From Amaurobius ferox (Eukaryota > Arthropoda > Arachnida > Araneae > Amaurobiidae), in assembly GCA_951213105.1 (NCBI GenBank), contig OX578146.1:113440127-113504126 (forward strand): a stretch of 64,000 bases of DNA, in the 5' to 3' direction. A model generated the notes under the pieces. That model was not told the DNA's origin. It saw nothing but the letters and a program-made list of their open reading frames with translations, and did no database searches. The position numbers and the translations under genes were made by a program. Numbering within the stretch: the stretch's first letter is position 1; each line of letters opens with the position of its first letter. Shown here one piece after another: positions 1-10,778 of this stretch.

Positions 1-1000
1 CAAAAATCATTAAAAAGAAAGCGCTTTGATGCTTTCGATGATGGCAAGATGGAAACTGTGATAATATTTTCGATCATCGATTTGAGTGAAAATCGTCCAA
101 AACTGTGCTTAAACATTAGATAACTAAAAATCCAACCCGCTTTTTTAAAAAATCGTCCGGGGGATTTGAAATACATCTGTACCAAATTTTTAAAGCTACA
201 GACAACGCAAGCATATAGACAAGCAAACACACGTAGAGATATTATCTTTTATTATGCAAGATATTTAGCTATTCTAAAATAAAACAAAACAGATTGTATT
301 TATTTGCATAACACCCCTAAAAACCCAATCGTAAAGGTCTTGATAAAAGAAATTTTCCACTTAGCGCTATGCTTTAATACAGGTATTTAAGATCATTGTA
401 AATACATTGTGTACTTATGCAGTTTCTTGAGCACTAAATATTACAGGGGGGCCACAAAAGTATCCAACTTATTTATAATGACTTAATATTGAAATTACAT
501 AGGAAATCATTGCTATGTACGAGTATTTACAATGAAAAGGTACAGTACATGTAGCTAGTAGTATATGGAATGGGGACTTTGTGCAAAGATAAAAAAAAAT
601 TTAATTGAACAAAAATCACATATTAATAGAATGTTCAAATTTGTTGAACCACCAGAATGAGTTTTCTATCATAAAGATTGTACAAAAAAATGTGTGTAGA
701 TTTATGACTATTTTAAAATATTTCATATTTAAAATAATTCCAGAGTTTAAGTTAACGACTAGTCCAGTAATCCTATTTTATGTGGCAATTAAATTTGATA
801 ATTTAATCATGACAGCTAAAAATAATTACTCAACAAAGGAAGGTATGCATCATGAATTCTGCTTCAATATTTCTTTATCTGTCTATAAACACTTTTCATT
901 TAAGGGAACCGGAACTAACCTACGTTTCCCATGTTAAATTTGCCAACTTCATTAATCATTTTTCTTGGAAACTATGAATGCTTATCAGTTCAACATTTTC
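1..1000. other. Unassigned AT-rich DNA
   Basis: No gene, RNA or repeat could be recognised here. The only open frame of note (about 110 codons from 605, plus strand) is AT-biased, has no recognisable motif and is probably chance. Confidence 0.5.
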
Positions 1001-1124
1001 ACTACTGAAATATACCCCCACTGGGTTCCGGTCTAAATTGTGTGGCACTTCCCGGCCGTCTAAATGGTTACCTTACACCTTTCTGGTAGGTCGGACGGTC
1101 AAACAGACAAACTACTGAAATATA
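1001..1124 (+). mobile_element. 5'-truncated tRNA-type SINE (SINE-1) with 14-bp target duplication
   Basis: The segment 1015-1110 matches the 3' body of the full SINE at 32330-32611 (CCCCACTGGGTTCCGG, GTGGCACTTCC, TTTCTGGTAGGTCGGACGG). It is flanked by identical 14-bp direct repeats ACTACTGAAATATA at 1001-1014 and 1111-1124. The head and middle of the SINE are missing, so this is a 5'-truncated retroposition. The duplication is perfect, which supports a clean insertion mobilised by LINE machinery. The usual AACAA tail is replaced by a short CAAACAGACAA sequence. Confidence 0.88.
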
Positions 1125-2085
1125 GAACACTTTTACGAGTTTACAGAGCTCAATTTCTATTTACTTCGGAAAATCCCTCCCCCCTCCTCCAATACAGTTT
1201 TTAACCAAAATTTTACAACATTTATTTTTGGTAAAAAAAGCCACCTCCAAATACTCGTATTAAAATGTGCATACAAATTTATGAACATAGTCCCTGTATG
1301 CACATAGTCTAAAGATACAATAAAATTTCCAAAGAGCTGTACCTATATATTTAAAGGGGAAAAAACAGAATATGAGAAAACCAGTAAAAGTACTCTAGAC
1401 TCTGAGCATGCCAAACGTAAACAAAGGAAATAATTAAATTTCAAGTTTAATGAATAAGTATTATGATACACTGTTAAAAAGAGAACATTTCTAACCATTT
1501 GAATCAATAATAATAATAAAAAAATCAAATTTCCAACTAATTCACCGGTTCCGGCCCCTTAAACTCAGAAATTATTTATTTTTGTATTAACTTTACGTCC
1601 AATTATACACACATTAACTTAACATCCAATTATATTCATTGAAATATATATTTCAAAATTTGACTACATTTTCACAAAACCACGCCACTTTTATTTTAAG
1701 AAGCGTGAACCCGAGAACAATATCAGAAACTCCAGTTACAGTTAAACTATAAAACAAATAAAGTAATTTACAGTCCAAGGGGCGCCTTCGTATTCGATAC
1801 AGAACACAATAAACTTAAGTTAGAGGCCGCGAAAACTGTCATTAACTCCAGGTTAGCGGACTTGAGAAATGGTTATTATCTGCGCAATTAAGAGTTTATG
1901 TGAACTTAATAAAAGAAGCACTAAACGGTTTCCTTTAAGACCATTCCAGCGTATTTTCCTGGAATTGAATGTTACGCGGAATGATAGTATAAAATTGAAG
2001 GAAAATGAAGCAAGATTGTAACTTTGTCTAAAAATGGTACTTAAGGGAATTGCAGTTTTAAATAATGTCAATAGAACTGATCTCA
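1125..2085. other. Unassigned AT-rich DNA
   Basis: I see no gene or repeat that can be supported. The open frames here are short and of low complexity. Confidence 0.5.
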
Positions 2086-2087
2086 TT

Positions 2088-2265
2088 ATTTTCCCTATAT
2101 ACACAGTAAAATGTATATTACTCTCCCTATATACACAGTATAACGTATATTTCTTTCCCTATATATACAGTATAATCTATATTACTCTCCATATACATAT
2201 ACAGTATAATGCATATTACTTTCCCTACATATACAGTATAATCTATATTACTTTTCCTACATACA
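2088..2265. repeat. Minisatellite, left part (split by hAT element)
   Basis: About five imperfect units of roughly 35 bp, each containing CTACATATACAGTATAATC followed by TATATTACTTT. The same units resume at 7905-8018 on the far side of the inserted element. The open frames on both strands here come from the repeat. Confidence 0.8.
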
Positions 2266-3798
2266 CAGGCCCGGTTTAAGGCGTGGGCGGCGTGGGCAAT
2301 TGCCCACAGCGGACGAATTAGGGGCGGCCATTTGGAAGTGAAATTAGGTGTAGTAAGAATGACTTTTGTGGTCGTATTAAAAAAAATATTTTGAAAATGA
2401 ACCAATTTTGTGCGACTTTAATATAAATGAATTTACTTTTTTAGATAGTATTAAAATATAAAAAGGATAAAATCGTTTTTCTCCCATAATTATATCTTTT
2501 TGGAAGCAATGTACAGTTCTGCTTGAAAGTACGTACGCTCAAACACTTGGGAGATTACCAGATTTTAAACAACTTGCAGCTGGGTGCAGCCTGCAATCCC
2601 TTAGGGGACTTTGTCCCCAAATACTGGGAAAAACCCAAGGGCCGATTCTCAGAATTTTTTCCTGGTTTCAAATTCAAATTGCAAACACATGGATGCGGCC
2701 TCTATGATCGCACTTCTAAAAGGACGGGAGGGAGGAGATTAGTCCAGATGGTCATTCTTTTGGTCGTCTACCGTTTTAGCTCATTTAGGCATTGAGCCTA
2801 GCTGAAGACCATGTAGATAACAAACACAATGACTACAAGTAAAAAGCTACTTCTTATTGTTCAAAGTGTTGTGTTATGCTGCCGTGCAAGATTCACAAAT
2901 CCATCGACAAATATGACTGTCTTTTAAGTTCTAACTATTCGGGTAACTTTTTCTTTCAATTATTTAAAATATTTTTGCAAAATTTCTTAATTGACTACAT
3001 TTTTTGTTGATTTTTAATGTGTTTCAACCAATAAAATTAATTTGGTACTGAATTTAGTCTTTGGTATTAGCCCCAGAATAATATTGATAAAAGAATAATT
3101 TTTCATGTTTTTATCCAAAATAATATGCCCCGTGGCTGTTCTATGAGGAATTTCAGAGGCAAATAACTAAGCAATGGTGTAAAATGATCTTAATTTTGTA
3201 TTTTTTCCAGTTTCATTGCAAAATGAAAAAAAAAAAAATGGTACAAAATATTTTTGCGAAGTAAAATATTCCTTTTTGAATATCTGCATGAAAGTGCAAA
3301 AGTTGTTTATAAATTGTTAGAGCTGTTTCATAAATTAATAAATTTATTCTATAGACTCAATCTAAGAATTATATATATTCTTTTGCTCATGCATACAAAT
3401 TTCTGTCTAGATATACGTTCAATAATCCGTAAATACTATTTTATTTTTTCATAATTACACTTTTAGTTATAATTTAATACACTTTTAAGTAAAATGTTAA
3501 TTAAACAACCTTAAAATTAAAATTTATAATATATATTTTGATATTGTGATTTTTTTTATTTCTACTCAAACAATTCATTTAATATCCCCATGTTCTAGTC
3601 AACATTCGATTTATTATTATTCTTATATAAAGTTGTATTGTATGATATGTAGTATTTTTTTGTCCATTTTTTATTTCAAAACCAAGAAAAAATGAAACAT
3701 TGACGTTCCTCTTTTCCAACGAATGGAATTTATTTTTTATTCTTAATACACCCTATTTTTATTACCCCACTCGAAAGTTCATATTTTTTAATTTCTAA

Positions 3799-3818
3799 CC
3801 CCCCCCCCCCCCCCCCCC
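3799..3818. repeat. Poly-C tract
   Basis: An uninterrupted run of about 20 C residues inside the hAT element. It produces a poly-glycine stretch in a minus-strand open frame that should not be taken as a protein. Confidence 0.9.
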
Positions 3819-4299
3819 CGTCCTTTTTAAAATGAATTTGGAAGCATTTGGATATTTTCTGTGTTTCTGTTGGGCCCATGTATCTCCAAATTCTTTTCAG
3901 ATGTTTTCTTTTATTATTTTTTTCAAAATTACGAAAATAAATATTACGTGCTTTACCGCCTTGTTCTCTAATGATTGCAAATATGATTTTCCCCTCTCTC
4001 TTAGTTTTGTTATGCACTTTATCTTTCGGCAGAAAATTAGAATATTTTTAATTTTTACCCCCTCCACCTTTTTTCCTAATTGTTGTCCCCTTTTCTATTC
4101 TATATATTTTTCCTGCTTTTGAATTAGGTTTTGTATCTTCGAACATTTTTTTCTATTTTTTCATTCACTTGTCACAAACTCAGGGGCATTTTAAACATTA
4201 CATTTCAATCGTCTTCACTCCCCAGTGAATCTATAATAATGAAAAGAAGAATCTATCTGTGTGTTTGTCCACAATGCCGACCGATATCTATCTCATTGA

Positions 4300-4480
4300 A
4301 TTTTTTCGCCGTCCAAATAGATGCTCAAGTTCTTGTTGACGAGTCGGACGGTCTGGGTCTTTAACACAGTCTCATCTCCGGCCATCCATTTTGTTACTCC
4401 ATGTCTTCGGACGAGTCGGTTGGCCTGGGCTTTCGACACAGTCTCATCTATACCTGAACTAATGCATCTCGAAGGCATTT
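4300..4480 (+). repeat. Degenerate SINE-1 tail fragments
   Basis: Two diverged copies of the SINE-1 3' end lie in tandem. Both have GAGTCGG followed by TGGCCTGGGCTT or ACGGTCTGGGTCTT and then ACACAGTCTCATCT, about 75 bp apart. They resemble GGTCGGACGGTCTGGGTCTC of the intact SINE. No target duplication is visible. Confidence 0.5.
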
Positions 4481-4950
4481 TACCAAAATTTCCATTCGAT
4501 TTTTAACGAATTTTTAAATTCCAAAATCAGATAATCTCCAACTACTGATATGACCTAGCAGCTTTATTCTCGATTTAACAGTTACAGAATCTCCAGCCAT
4601 CGATATGATCTAACAGCTAATCATACGATTTAACAGCTACCGTAACGATCTAATGCCACGTTCATCTCCTAGAGGTTATTTATCTTTCATTCATTTATAT
4701 TTTGCATCACGGAGAGCGTTTATGTTTTTTTTCGCTTTGCGGATAGCGTACTGGAAATTTGACGTCGGTTTAGGATTTGAAGAAAATTGAGTAGTGTTAT
4801 TTGTAAATGTAGTAACGGGGGTTTATTTGCATCCCAGTCAATACCGGGTAATTCGTTCCAGTGATGCAATAAAGCAAATGTTAAATTAGTCAAAGTGTAA
4901 AATTTTGTTGTAATTTGGATAGTATTCCATTATTATGTATATTTCCGTAT

Positions 4951-6227
4951 GTATATTTCCACCTATTCTGTTCAAACCTCACCAATCATTAAACATCTTT
5001 AGAATCCCCCAAGTTCATTTAACTTTCTAATTTTTTTTTAAACAAAACAAAATATCTCGTGTTTGTGCACTAATATTTCACAAAAGAATAAGTAACCAGA
5101 CTGATGTGCAACAATCGTGGCATTTCAAATATTACAGCTTTCTCACCCATTAGAAAACTTGATTTTTGAAGTATAGTTGTTATATTCTATGTTCCTTCTG
5201 TATGTTAATCAGATTTTAGAGGGGCTACAATGGACAGTCACAAACTGCTTCGAAATAGAATCCCAGATTTTTATCTGCGAAATCAAAAACCAACAAATTT
5301 AAATATTTTTGCATTTTAAATTTAATATTAAAGATTAGCTATATAAATAAATTGCTTATAATATAACCGGCAAAATTCTGAATTGTCCTGTTATATTATG
5401 TCTTAGCTTCGTAGGGATTGAAATGCTTTTCCTTCATCTCTCCTCTTTCCTAATTTATTCATAAAATCATTTCTTTGATTTGCTTATAATGTTTTACTGC
5501 TAAGATATACAAATTATTCATAAGATTTATGCAATTAAAAATTCAAATTTTATTAAAAAATGGATGAGGGCAACTTTCATGACACTACATAATGAGTAAG
5601 TTACTTTTGATTCCTGATAAATTCAGAAAAATATAATCGGCGGTGACTGTAGTCCGATGGAACCGAAATTGCTTTGCGTGAATAATATTTTGTAAGATAA
5701 AACTCCAGTAAAGTTCAATAAGTTTATTCGATTATTTCAGACTCATTTGTTTCGTTTATAGGCTTTCAAAGCAATACAAATTACTAGCAATACAAATTAA
5801 CTATTTGTAACTAGCTAGCGCTTTTAATTTTCACCCCGATTTCATCTGAAAACTCCGACCATAGACTCCACTTTTATATATTCGATTATTTTACTAACTT
5901 GATTTGCAGTATAAAAATTAAACTTACTGTGGAGATTTTACATTCGAGTTAATCTATAAACGTGTTTGGCGGCACATAAATACGTAATTGAATGCGTATA
6001 TTTCCACCTATTCTGTTCAAACCTCACCAATCATTAAACATATTTAGAATCCCCATATTCATTTGACTTCCTAATTTTTTTTAAACAAAGCAAAATATCT
6101 CGTGCTTGTGCACCAATATTTCACAAAAGAGTAAGTAACCAGACTGATCTGCAACAATCGTGGCATTTCAAATATTACAGCTTTCCCACCCATTGGAAAA
6201 CTTGGTTTTTAAAGTATAGTGGTTATA
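4951..6227. repeat. About 233-bp direct repeat pair inside the hAT element
   Basis: The segment 4951-5183 recurs at 5996-6227 with high similarity (GTATATTTCCACCTATTCTG start, TAGTTGTTATA or TAGTGGTTATA end), separated by about 0.8 kb. The arms lack TG...CA ends, so this is not a clear LTR pair. A local duplication or a very short terminal-repeat element are both possible. Confidence 0.75.
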
Positions 6228-6262
6228 ATTTCGATATACTTCAAAAACCAAGAAAGTGACCT

Positions 6263-6840
6263 AAAATCCAATTATATACACTTGTAGGATTTTTAAAGAG
6301 CAATAAATTCATACTAATTGTTTATAGTTATCACTTTTAGTTTTTAAGGTATAAGCATTACAAACTTGAAATACTTCAAATTTTCAAACTTCTTCCACTT
6401 GACAAGATGATTACTCGAAAACTATAAAAGCTTTTTTAAATATACATATAAATTTAGAAACTAAATTTCCTCATACATATTTTTTTATCACTTAATATAA
6501 TTCTATCGATCTTTTATAATTTCGAAGATATTTCGAGTGAAAGTATGAAACATGAAAAAAAACTCATTTTTATGTTTCAAAGTTTAAGCCACCCCTCCCC
6601 CAAAAAATAGAGTTCGATAGAAAATCCAATTATATACACTTGTAGGGCTTTTACAGAGCTACAAATTTATGCTTATTGTTCAAAGCTAGTTCTTTTAGTT
6701 TTTGAGATGTTACTAACTTGAAAAATGAAAAAATTTCAATCTTCTTCAATTTGACAAGACGATTACTCGAGAACTATAAAAGCTTTTCTTAATAACAAAT
6801 ATAGATTTTGATACTACATTTCCTAGTACGTATTTTTGTC
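6263..6840. repeat. Second direct repeat pair (about 225 bp)
   Basis: The segment 6263-6490 recurs at 6621-6840. Shared landmarks are AATCCAATTATATACACTTG at the start and GAACTATAAAAGCTTTT (ACTCGAAAACTATAAAAGC in the first copy) near the end. The copies are more diverged than the pair at 4951 and 5996. Confidence 0.75.
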
Positions 6841-7194
6841 GTTTACTATTTATATCTTTATTTTATAGTTTAAAATGAAAACAAGAATAATAAAAACACT
6901 CGCTGGGACAGCGTTTTCTAGAAAAAAATTTTGAATATTAGAATATTGATATTATTATTATAAGTGTCCAAAAGGTTTACATTTTTCATAACACTTCGTT
7001 TTCCCGACACAGAAACCCCAAACATAGATGTTATTCCCGTAAACTTACATATAATATGATTGTTTATTTAATATTTTTGAATGCCGTTTTCTTCTTATGA
7101 TTTAAAAGAAGTTTGATAATTTGCGACCTTCCGAGTGTTCATTTCCCTTTAAAATCATAAATTTTGTTCACTTCACTCCATTTGTTTTAGAAAT

Positions 7195-7345
7195 TTTGTC
7201 TCTCTAGACTCCTATACACACCCATACATACATTACACTCACACACAGACACCCATTTAAAAATAATTGATATGGGTTAAAGGATGTCCAAAACGTATAT
7301 TAATCCGTCGAAAATTCGAGTTTTCGACCCCAACATTATTTTCCA
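7195..7345 (+). mobile_element. Family B fragment inside the hAT element
   Basis: A CA-rich tract with ACACAGACA is followed by GATGTCCAAAACGT and GTCGAAAATTCGAGTTTTCG, matching the hairpin-proximal end of family B (compare 51840-51950). The rest of the element is absent. Confidence 0.6.
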
Positions 7346-7904
7346 ATACATCATTTGTGTGCAGGGAAATTACAAATAAAGTCCAAAATTCAGTTATGTA
7401 TTATAAATTACTGCTGCATTATGCATGCATGTATGCATGTAGAAAGAAATGTAAGGCATTACATTTTCTAAACCGCTAATTAAAACTCTAAATTTAGATG
7501 AGAATAAAATTTGATAGTGTGAGATCAGAAATAGATCTCACACTTTGATGAGACAAGCTTATATGTGTAATTTATTGTGCACAAAACGGCAAACAATACT
7601 GTCAGTCTGGATGGTGTCGAGATTTACAACACGGGAACCCAAAAGGTCACAAAATCATAAATTTAGGGGCGCCAAGACAACGGGGGGAGGGGGGCGAGCG
7701 GACCCTTACAAGGATGTGAATCATGCCATTGGATAAAGATTAACCAATGGAAAATGGGCTTGTTGCGTCCCATTAAGAAGGAAGGAATTATTAAGGAAAC
7801 ATTAAGAAAATTTTTATTATATATTTGTATTTTATATTTATATATATGAAGGGCTGCCCCAAACTGTCTTGCCCACACACGAAAATATCCTTGAACCGGC
7901 CCTG

Positions 7905-8018
7905 TACATACACAGTATAATCTATATAACTTTTTCTACATACACAGTATAATCTATATTACTTTTCCTACATATACAATCTATATTACTTTAATTATAT
8001 ACATAGTATAATTCATGG
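7905..8018. repeat. Minisatellite, right part
   Basis: Continuation of the array at 2088-2265 (ACAGTATAATCTATATTACTTTTC units), displaced 5.6 kb by the hAT insertion. Confidence 0.8.
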
Positions 8019-8019
8019 A

Positions 8020-8300
8020 ACAAGTATTATGACTGTGAGTTGATCATCATTGAACTCGAATCGAATGTTTTTTAAGAGAGAGAGAGAGGGGTGAGGGACA
8101 GAGAGAGAGAGTGAGCGCGCGTGTGTGTGTACACACATACACATACACACAATAACACACGCGCACACACACATGCATAACGCACTCACACACATACACA
8201 CAATGTGTGTATATGTGTGTGTGCATTATGCATGCGTGCGTGCTTGAACGTGAAATCTCATTAACGCATGGAACGTTTTGAATTATATTCAGTTCGATTA
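8020..8300 (-). repeat. Decayed family A relic with GA and CA/GT microsatellites
   Basis: GAACTCGAATCGAATGTTTTTT resembles the hairpin-proximal block of family A read on the minus strand. It is followed by GAGAGA, GTGTGT and CACACA tracts (8075-8235). The short open frames rich in Cys, Val and His here are translations of the microsatellite. Confidence 0.5.
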
Positions 8301-8772
8301 TCACAATCTCATTACTGGACGCCTGTGGCTTATAAACACTGTCAAAGATTAGGAAGTTTCTGTAAATATTTGAATGACTTTTTAAAATAATGGTATAAAA
8401 ATCAGTGCAATACAGTCAATATTACGTAAGAATAATAATAATCACCTGCAAAATATAAGTAGTATTTTCTATACGGAATCATTATGCACTTTAAAGTTTA
8501 CACTTAACTATGCAAATGGAATATATACATAAGAAAATCCAATATATGTCTGTATGTCTGTGTATTCGGCATGGTGAGCTTGGTGACAAATTTGACGCGA
8601 CATTACCACTCAGTAACTATTGAAAAGAGTCTCCAAACTGACAACATCCATTTCTTTTCAACTGATGAATTTCTCTAGGTAAGTTTCGAAATCCGAAAAA
8701 TTAAAGTGTACCACAAAAGACAACGGCATGCCAAATGTGAGCTTTTCTGCTGCTTTGGTTCTTGAGTTATCT

Positions 8773-9168
8773 TCAAATACTATTGTTGTTGAGACCCAGA
8801 CCGTCCGACCTACCAGAAAGGTGTAAGTCAACCGTTTGGACGGCCGGGAATTGCCACTCAATTTAGACCGGAACCCAGTGGGAGAGGACATCCACAGGGA
8901 CCGTACCCTCCTTCCCCTACCACCAACTTCTCGGAGGGACTTACGGACCCACATGTTTAACGTGATCGTACTCCGCATGAACACGGCGGCAGTTGTGGCA
9001 GCGTGCAAATTCAGCTCGCAAACCACCGGGCTACCGCGCCCGAAATGTGCCAACAGCACGCGGTGTTCCCAGGTGGTCACCCACCCAAGTACTAACCGCG
9101 CCCGATGCTGCTTGACTTCGGTGATCTAACGAGAGACGGTGTTTTCATCACGGTAATCCTCAAATACT
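8773..9168 (-). mobile_element. Complete chimeric SINE: 5S rRNA head + tRNA-like segment + SINE-1 body
   Basis: On the minus strand the element runs 9159 to 8782 and is flanked by identical 9-bp repeats TCAAATACT (9160-9168 and 8773-8781). Its head (about 9157-9049) is 5S rRNA-like. Next comes GGGCGCGGTAGCCCGGTGG (tRNA-like box A region). The central domain shared with other copies follows (GCGGAGTACGATCACGTTAA, CATGTGGGTCCGTAAG). The end is the SINE-1 3' body (TTTAGACCGG, GGTCGGACGGTCTGGGTCTC) with a short CAACAACAA tail. Compared with the 32.3-kb copy, which starts directly at GGGCGCGG, this copy has an additional polymerase III promoter in front. A 5S-tRNA chimeric head is known in the vertebrate AmnSINE1 family; I know of no arthropod case. 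Confidence 0.88.
9049..9157 (-). ncRNA. 5S rRNA-derived sequence (SINE head, not a free 5S gene)
   Basis: On the minus strand, GATCACCGAAGTCAAGCAGC, GGTTAGTACTTGGGTGGGTG, ACCACCTGGGAACACCG and GTGCTGTTGGC follow eukaryotic 5S rRNA in order. The internal box A-like and box C segments look intact, and similarity extends through the 5' part (GAAAACACCGTCTCTCGTTA), fading in the first ten or so bases. It runs straight into the SINE and lies inside the SINE's target duplications, so I read it as a SINE promoter rather than a ribosomal gene. Confidence 0.85.
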
Positions 9169-9680
9169 GTGTAAATTTTCATTGCGAGCCCAGGGCGGCT
9201 ATGCAGATAAGATTCAAAGCGAAAAGAAATAAAATGTACCACAAAAGACAACGTCCAAATTTCATGTCATTGCAATGGATACAACTTTTTTAGATAGAAA
9301 TCAAATCTTTGACACCCGACACTCATACATCCATCCATATCATACATATGAAGGAGACTGGATAATTAACAGAACTGTTGAAGGTAGAGATTCGAACTTT
9401 ACATATACGAGGTCCTAGACCTAAAAAATATTGAAAAAAATCTAAAATTTCGGAATTTTTTTCGAAATTTTATAAATCTCTGAATATTTTGTTCAAACAG
9501 TCTTCCAGGTATATTTTGAGTGCGGTTAAAAAACACAAAATTCGTTTTTATAATATTCTGCGCAGAAAAAATATCATAAAATTTCTTAATTAAATATATT
9601 AAGTACAATCAATTGTTCTTGAGTTATTTTAATTTATAGTTATATCAGACGACTTTTTCATATTTTATGATTCAATTTTT

Positions 9681-10496
9681 ACTTTTCTTACAATGGATGG
9701 TAATGTAAGTATTACTAGAGAAAGTATTGGAATCATGTCGAAAATCGCAACTAGAGTTTTCGACTGATCTACACGTTTCAAGCACTCTAGAACCCGAGAA
9801 AATTATTTTTAACGTGGAAGCCTGTGTTTCTCTGTCAGTGAAATGTATATATTCACTCTAGCTTAAAAAGTAAGTAACCAAATTTTACCATATATGGTAG
9901 ATATGATACTTGTGGGGATGTCCAGGAGCTTATTGGATTTTGGTACGATTCGAATAATAAAAAAGAACCTACTTTGTTTTGCGAAATGGCTCGCAAAATG
10001 GACAAAATTTAAAATTAAAGAATACATATTGCCAAATGTATCAATTACATTCTTGTTTTATACATTTTTGACGATGACCGTAATTAAGACCAACTCCATA
10101 GCTCTAGGACTACCAATCTAGATGTACTTTAGTTTTTTTTGCAGTTTTGCTATTCCGGTGTGAAAATACGCCCAGTTACTAAATAAAAACGAAAATTGAA
10201 TTAAAAGTGTAAATCTAATATCATTTAAAAAAATTATGCGAATGGTACAAATAAACTCAATTTAATGAAATATTAATGAAATAAAGAGAAAATGAGTTTT
10301 CAACGTCGACTTTGAAAAAAAATCCAGTCGCCAAATGAAAACGAATATTAGTTTAAAACCGCCAATTCAGCTTAATTTAAAATAATTATTAGCGTTATTT
10401 TGTGCAGTCGAGCTCATTTCAACGGATTATGAAAGAAATAAGGTGAAAATTAATTTGAGTCTAGAGAAAGACATGCGCTGCCCACAACAGAATTTT
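9681..10496 (-). mobile_element. Family B element (Helitron-like non-autonomous)
   Basis: Matches the B copy at 62807-63980 along its length: AGTATTGGAATCATG, CACGTTTCAAGCACTCTAGA, TTTTGGTACGATTCG, GCGAAATGGC, CAGTTACTAAATAAAAACG. It ends GACATGCGCTGCCCACAACAG, the minus-strand form of the left end CTGTTGTGGGCAGCACATG. The terminal hairpin at the 9681 side is decayed. The open frame at 9894-10121 lies wholly inside the element and is not a gene. Confidence 0.75.
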
Positions 10497-10497
10497 A

Positions 10498-10778
10498 TTT
10501 TCCCTGCAATACATGGGAATGTATAGGGAAAGTATCGGAATCGTGCCGAAAATCGGAACTCTAGTTTTCGACGAATATACACGTTTCGAGCACTCTAGAA
10601 AACAAAAAATACATTTTTAGAGTGACGTCTGTATGTGCGCCTGTCCGTGTAATGTATGTATTCTTTTTAGCTCAAAAACTAATCGCCAAAATGTCACAAA
10701 ACTTGGTAGATAAATAATAAATATCGAAATTGTCTGCTAGATTTTCCTCTGATCACACTAGTGAATATAATTTTTATT
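10498..10778 (-). mobile_element. Family B terminal fragment, cut by family C
   Basis: Begins with the hairpin TTTCCCTGCAATACATGGG...TATAGGGAAA and continues as B (GAATCGTGCCGAAAATCGG, GAGTGACGTCTGT). It stops where family C starts at 10779. It sits head to tail directly behind the B copy at 9681-10496. Confidence 0.7.

Larger units (their letters stand above)
2258..7912. mobile_element. 5.64-kb hAT-type DNA element with 8-bp target duplication
   Basis: The element runs 2266-7904. It starts CAGGCCCGGTTTAAGG and ends with the near inverted match CCTTGAACCGGCCCTG. Subterminal similarity continues inward (TGGGCAA...GGGGCGGCC on the left, GGGCTGCCCC...TTGCCCA on the right). It is flanked by identical 8-bp repeats TACATACA (2258-2265 and 7905-7912). 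Removing the element and one copy of the duplication rejoins the minisatellite in register. An 8-bp duplication with CAGG...CCTG ends is typical of the hAT superfamily. No transposase was recognised inside, so it is non-autonomous or gutted. It carries later repeats, including SINE relics and a family B fragment. Confidence 0.85.
8705..9255. repeat. Duplicated flank of the 5S-SINE insertion site
   Basis: The word TGTACCACAAAAGACAACG occurs at about 8706 and 9235, on both sides of the SINE. This suggests that the SINE landed between two copies of a short local repeat. Only about 25 bp match well. Confidence 0.5.

Noticed and set aside
2523..2795. 90-codon frame inside the hAT element as a transposase fragment
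   Set aside because: No hAT dimerisation, zinc-finger or catalytic motif is visible in either strand.
8655..8700. CTGATGA...GAAA as a further hammerhead (8661-8697)
   Set aside because: No pairing for stem III or stem I could be found around it.
8658..9129. 140-codon minus-strand and 97-codon plus-strand frames
   Set aside because: Both overlap the 5S-tRNA SINE and are not protein-like beyond that.
9049..9157. A genuine 5S rRNA gene on the minus strand
   Set aside because: It continues without a terminator into SINE sequence, and the whole unit sits inside a 9-bp target duplication, so it is the SINE head.
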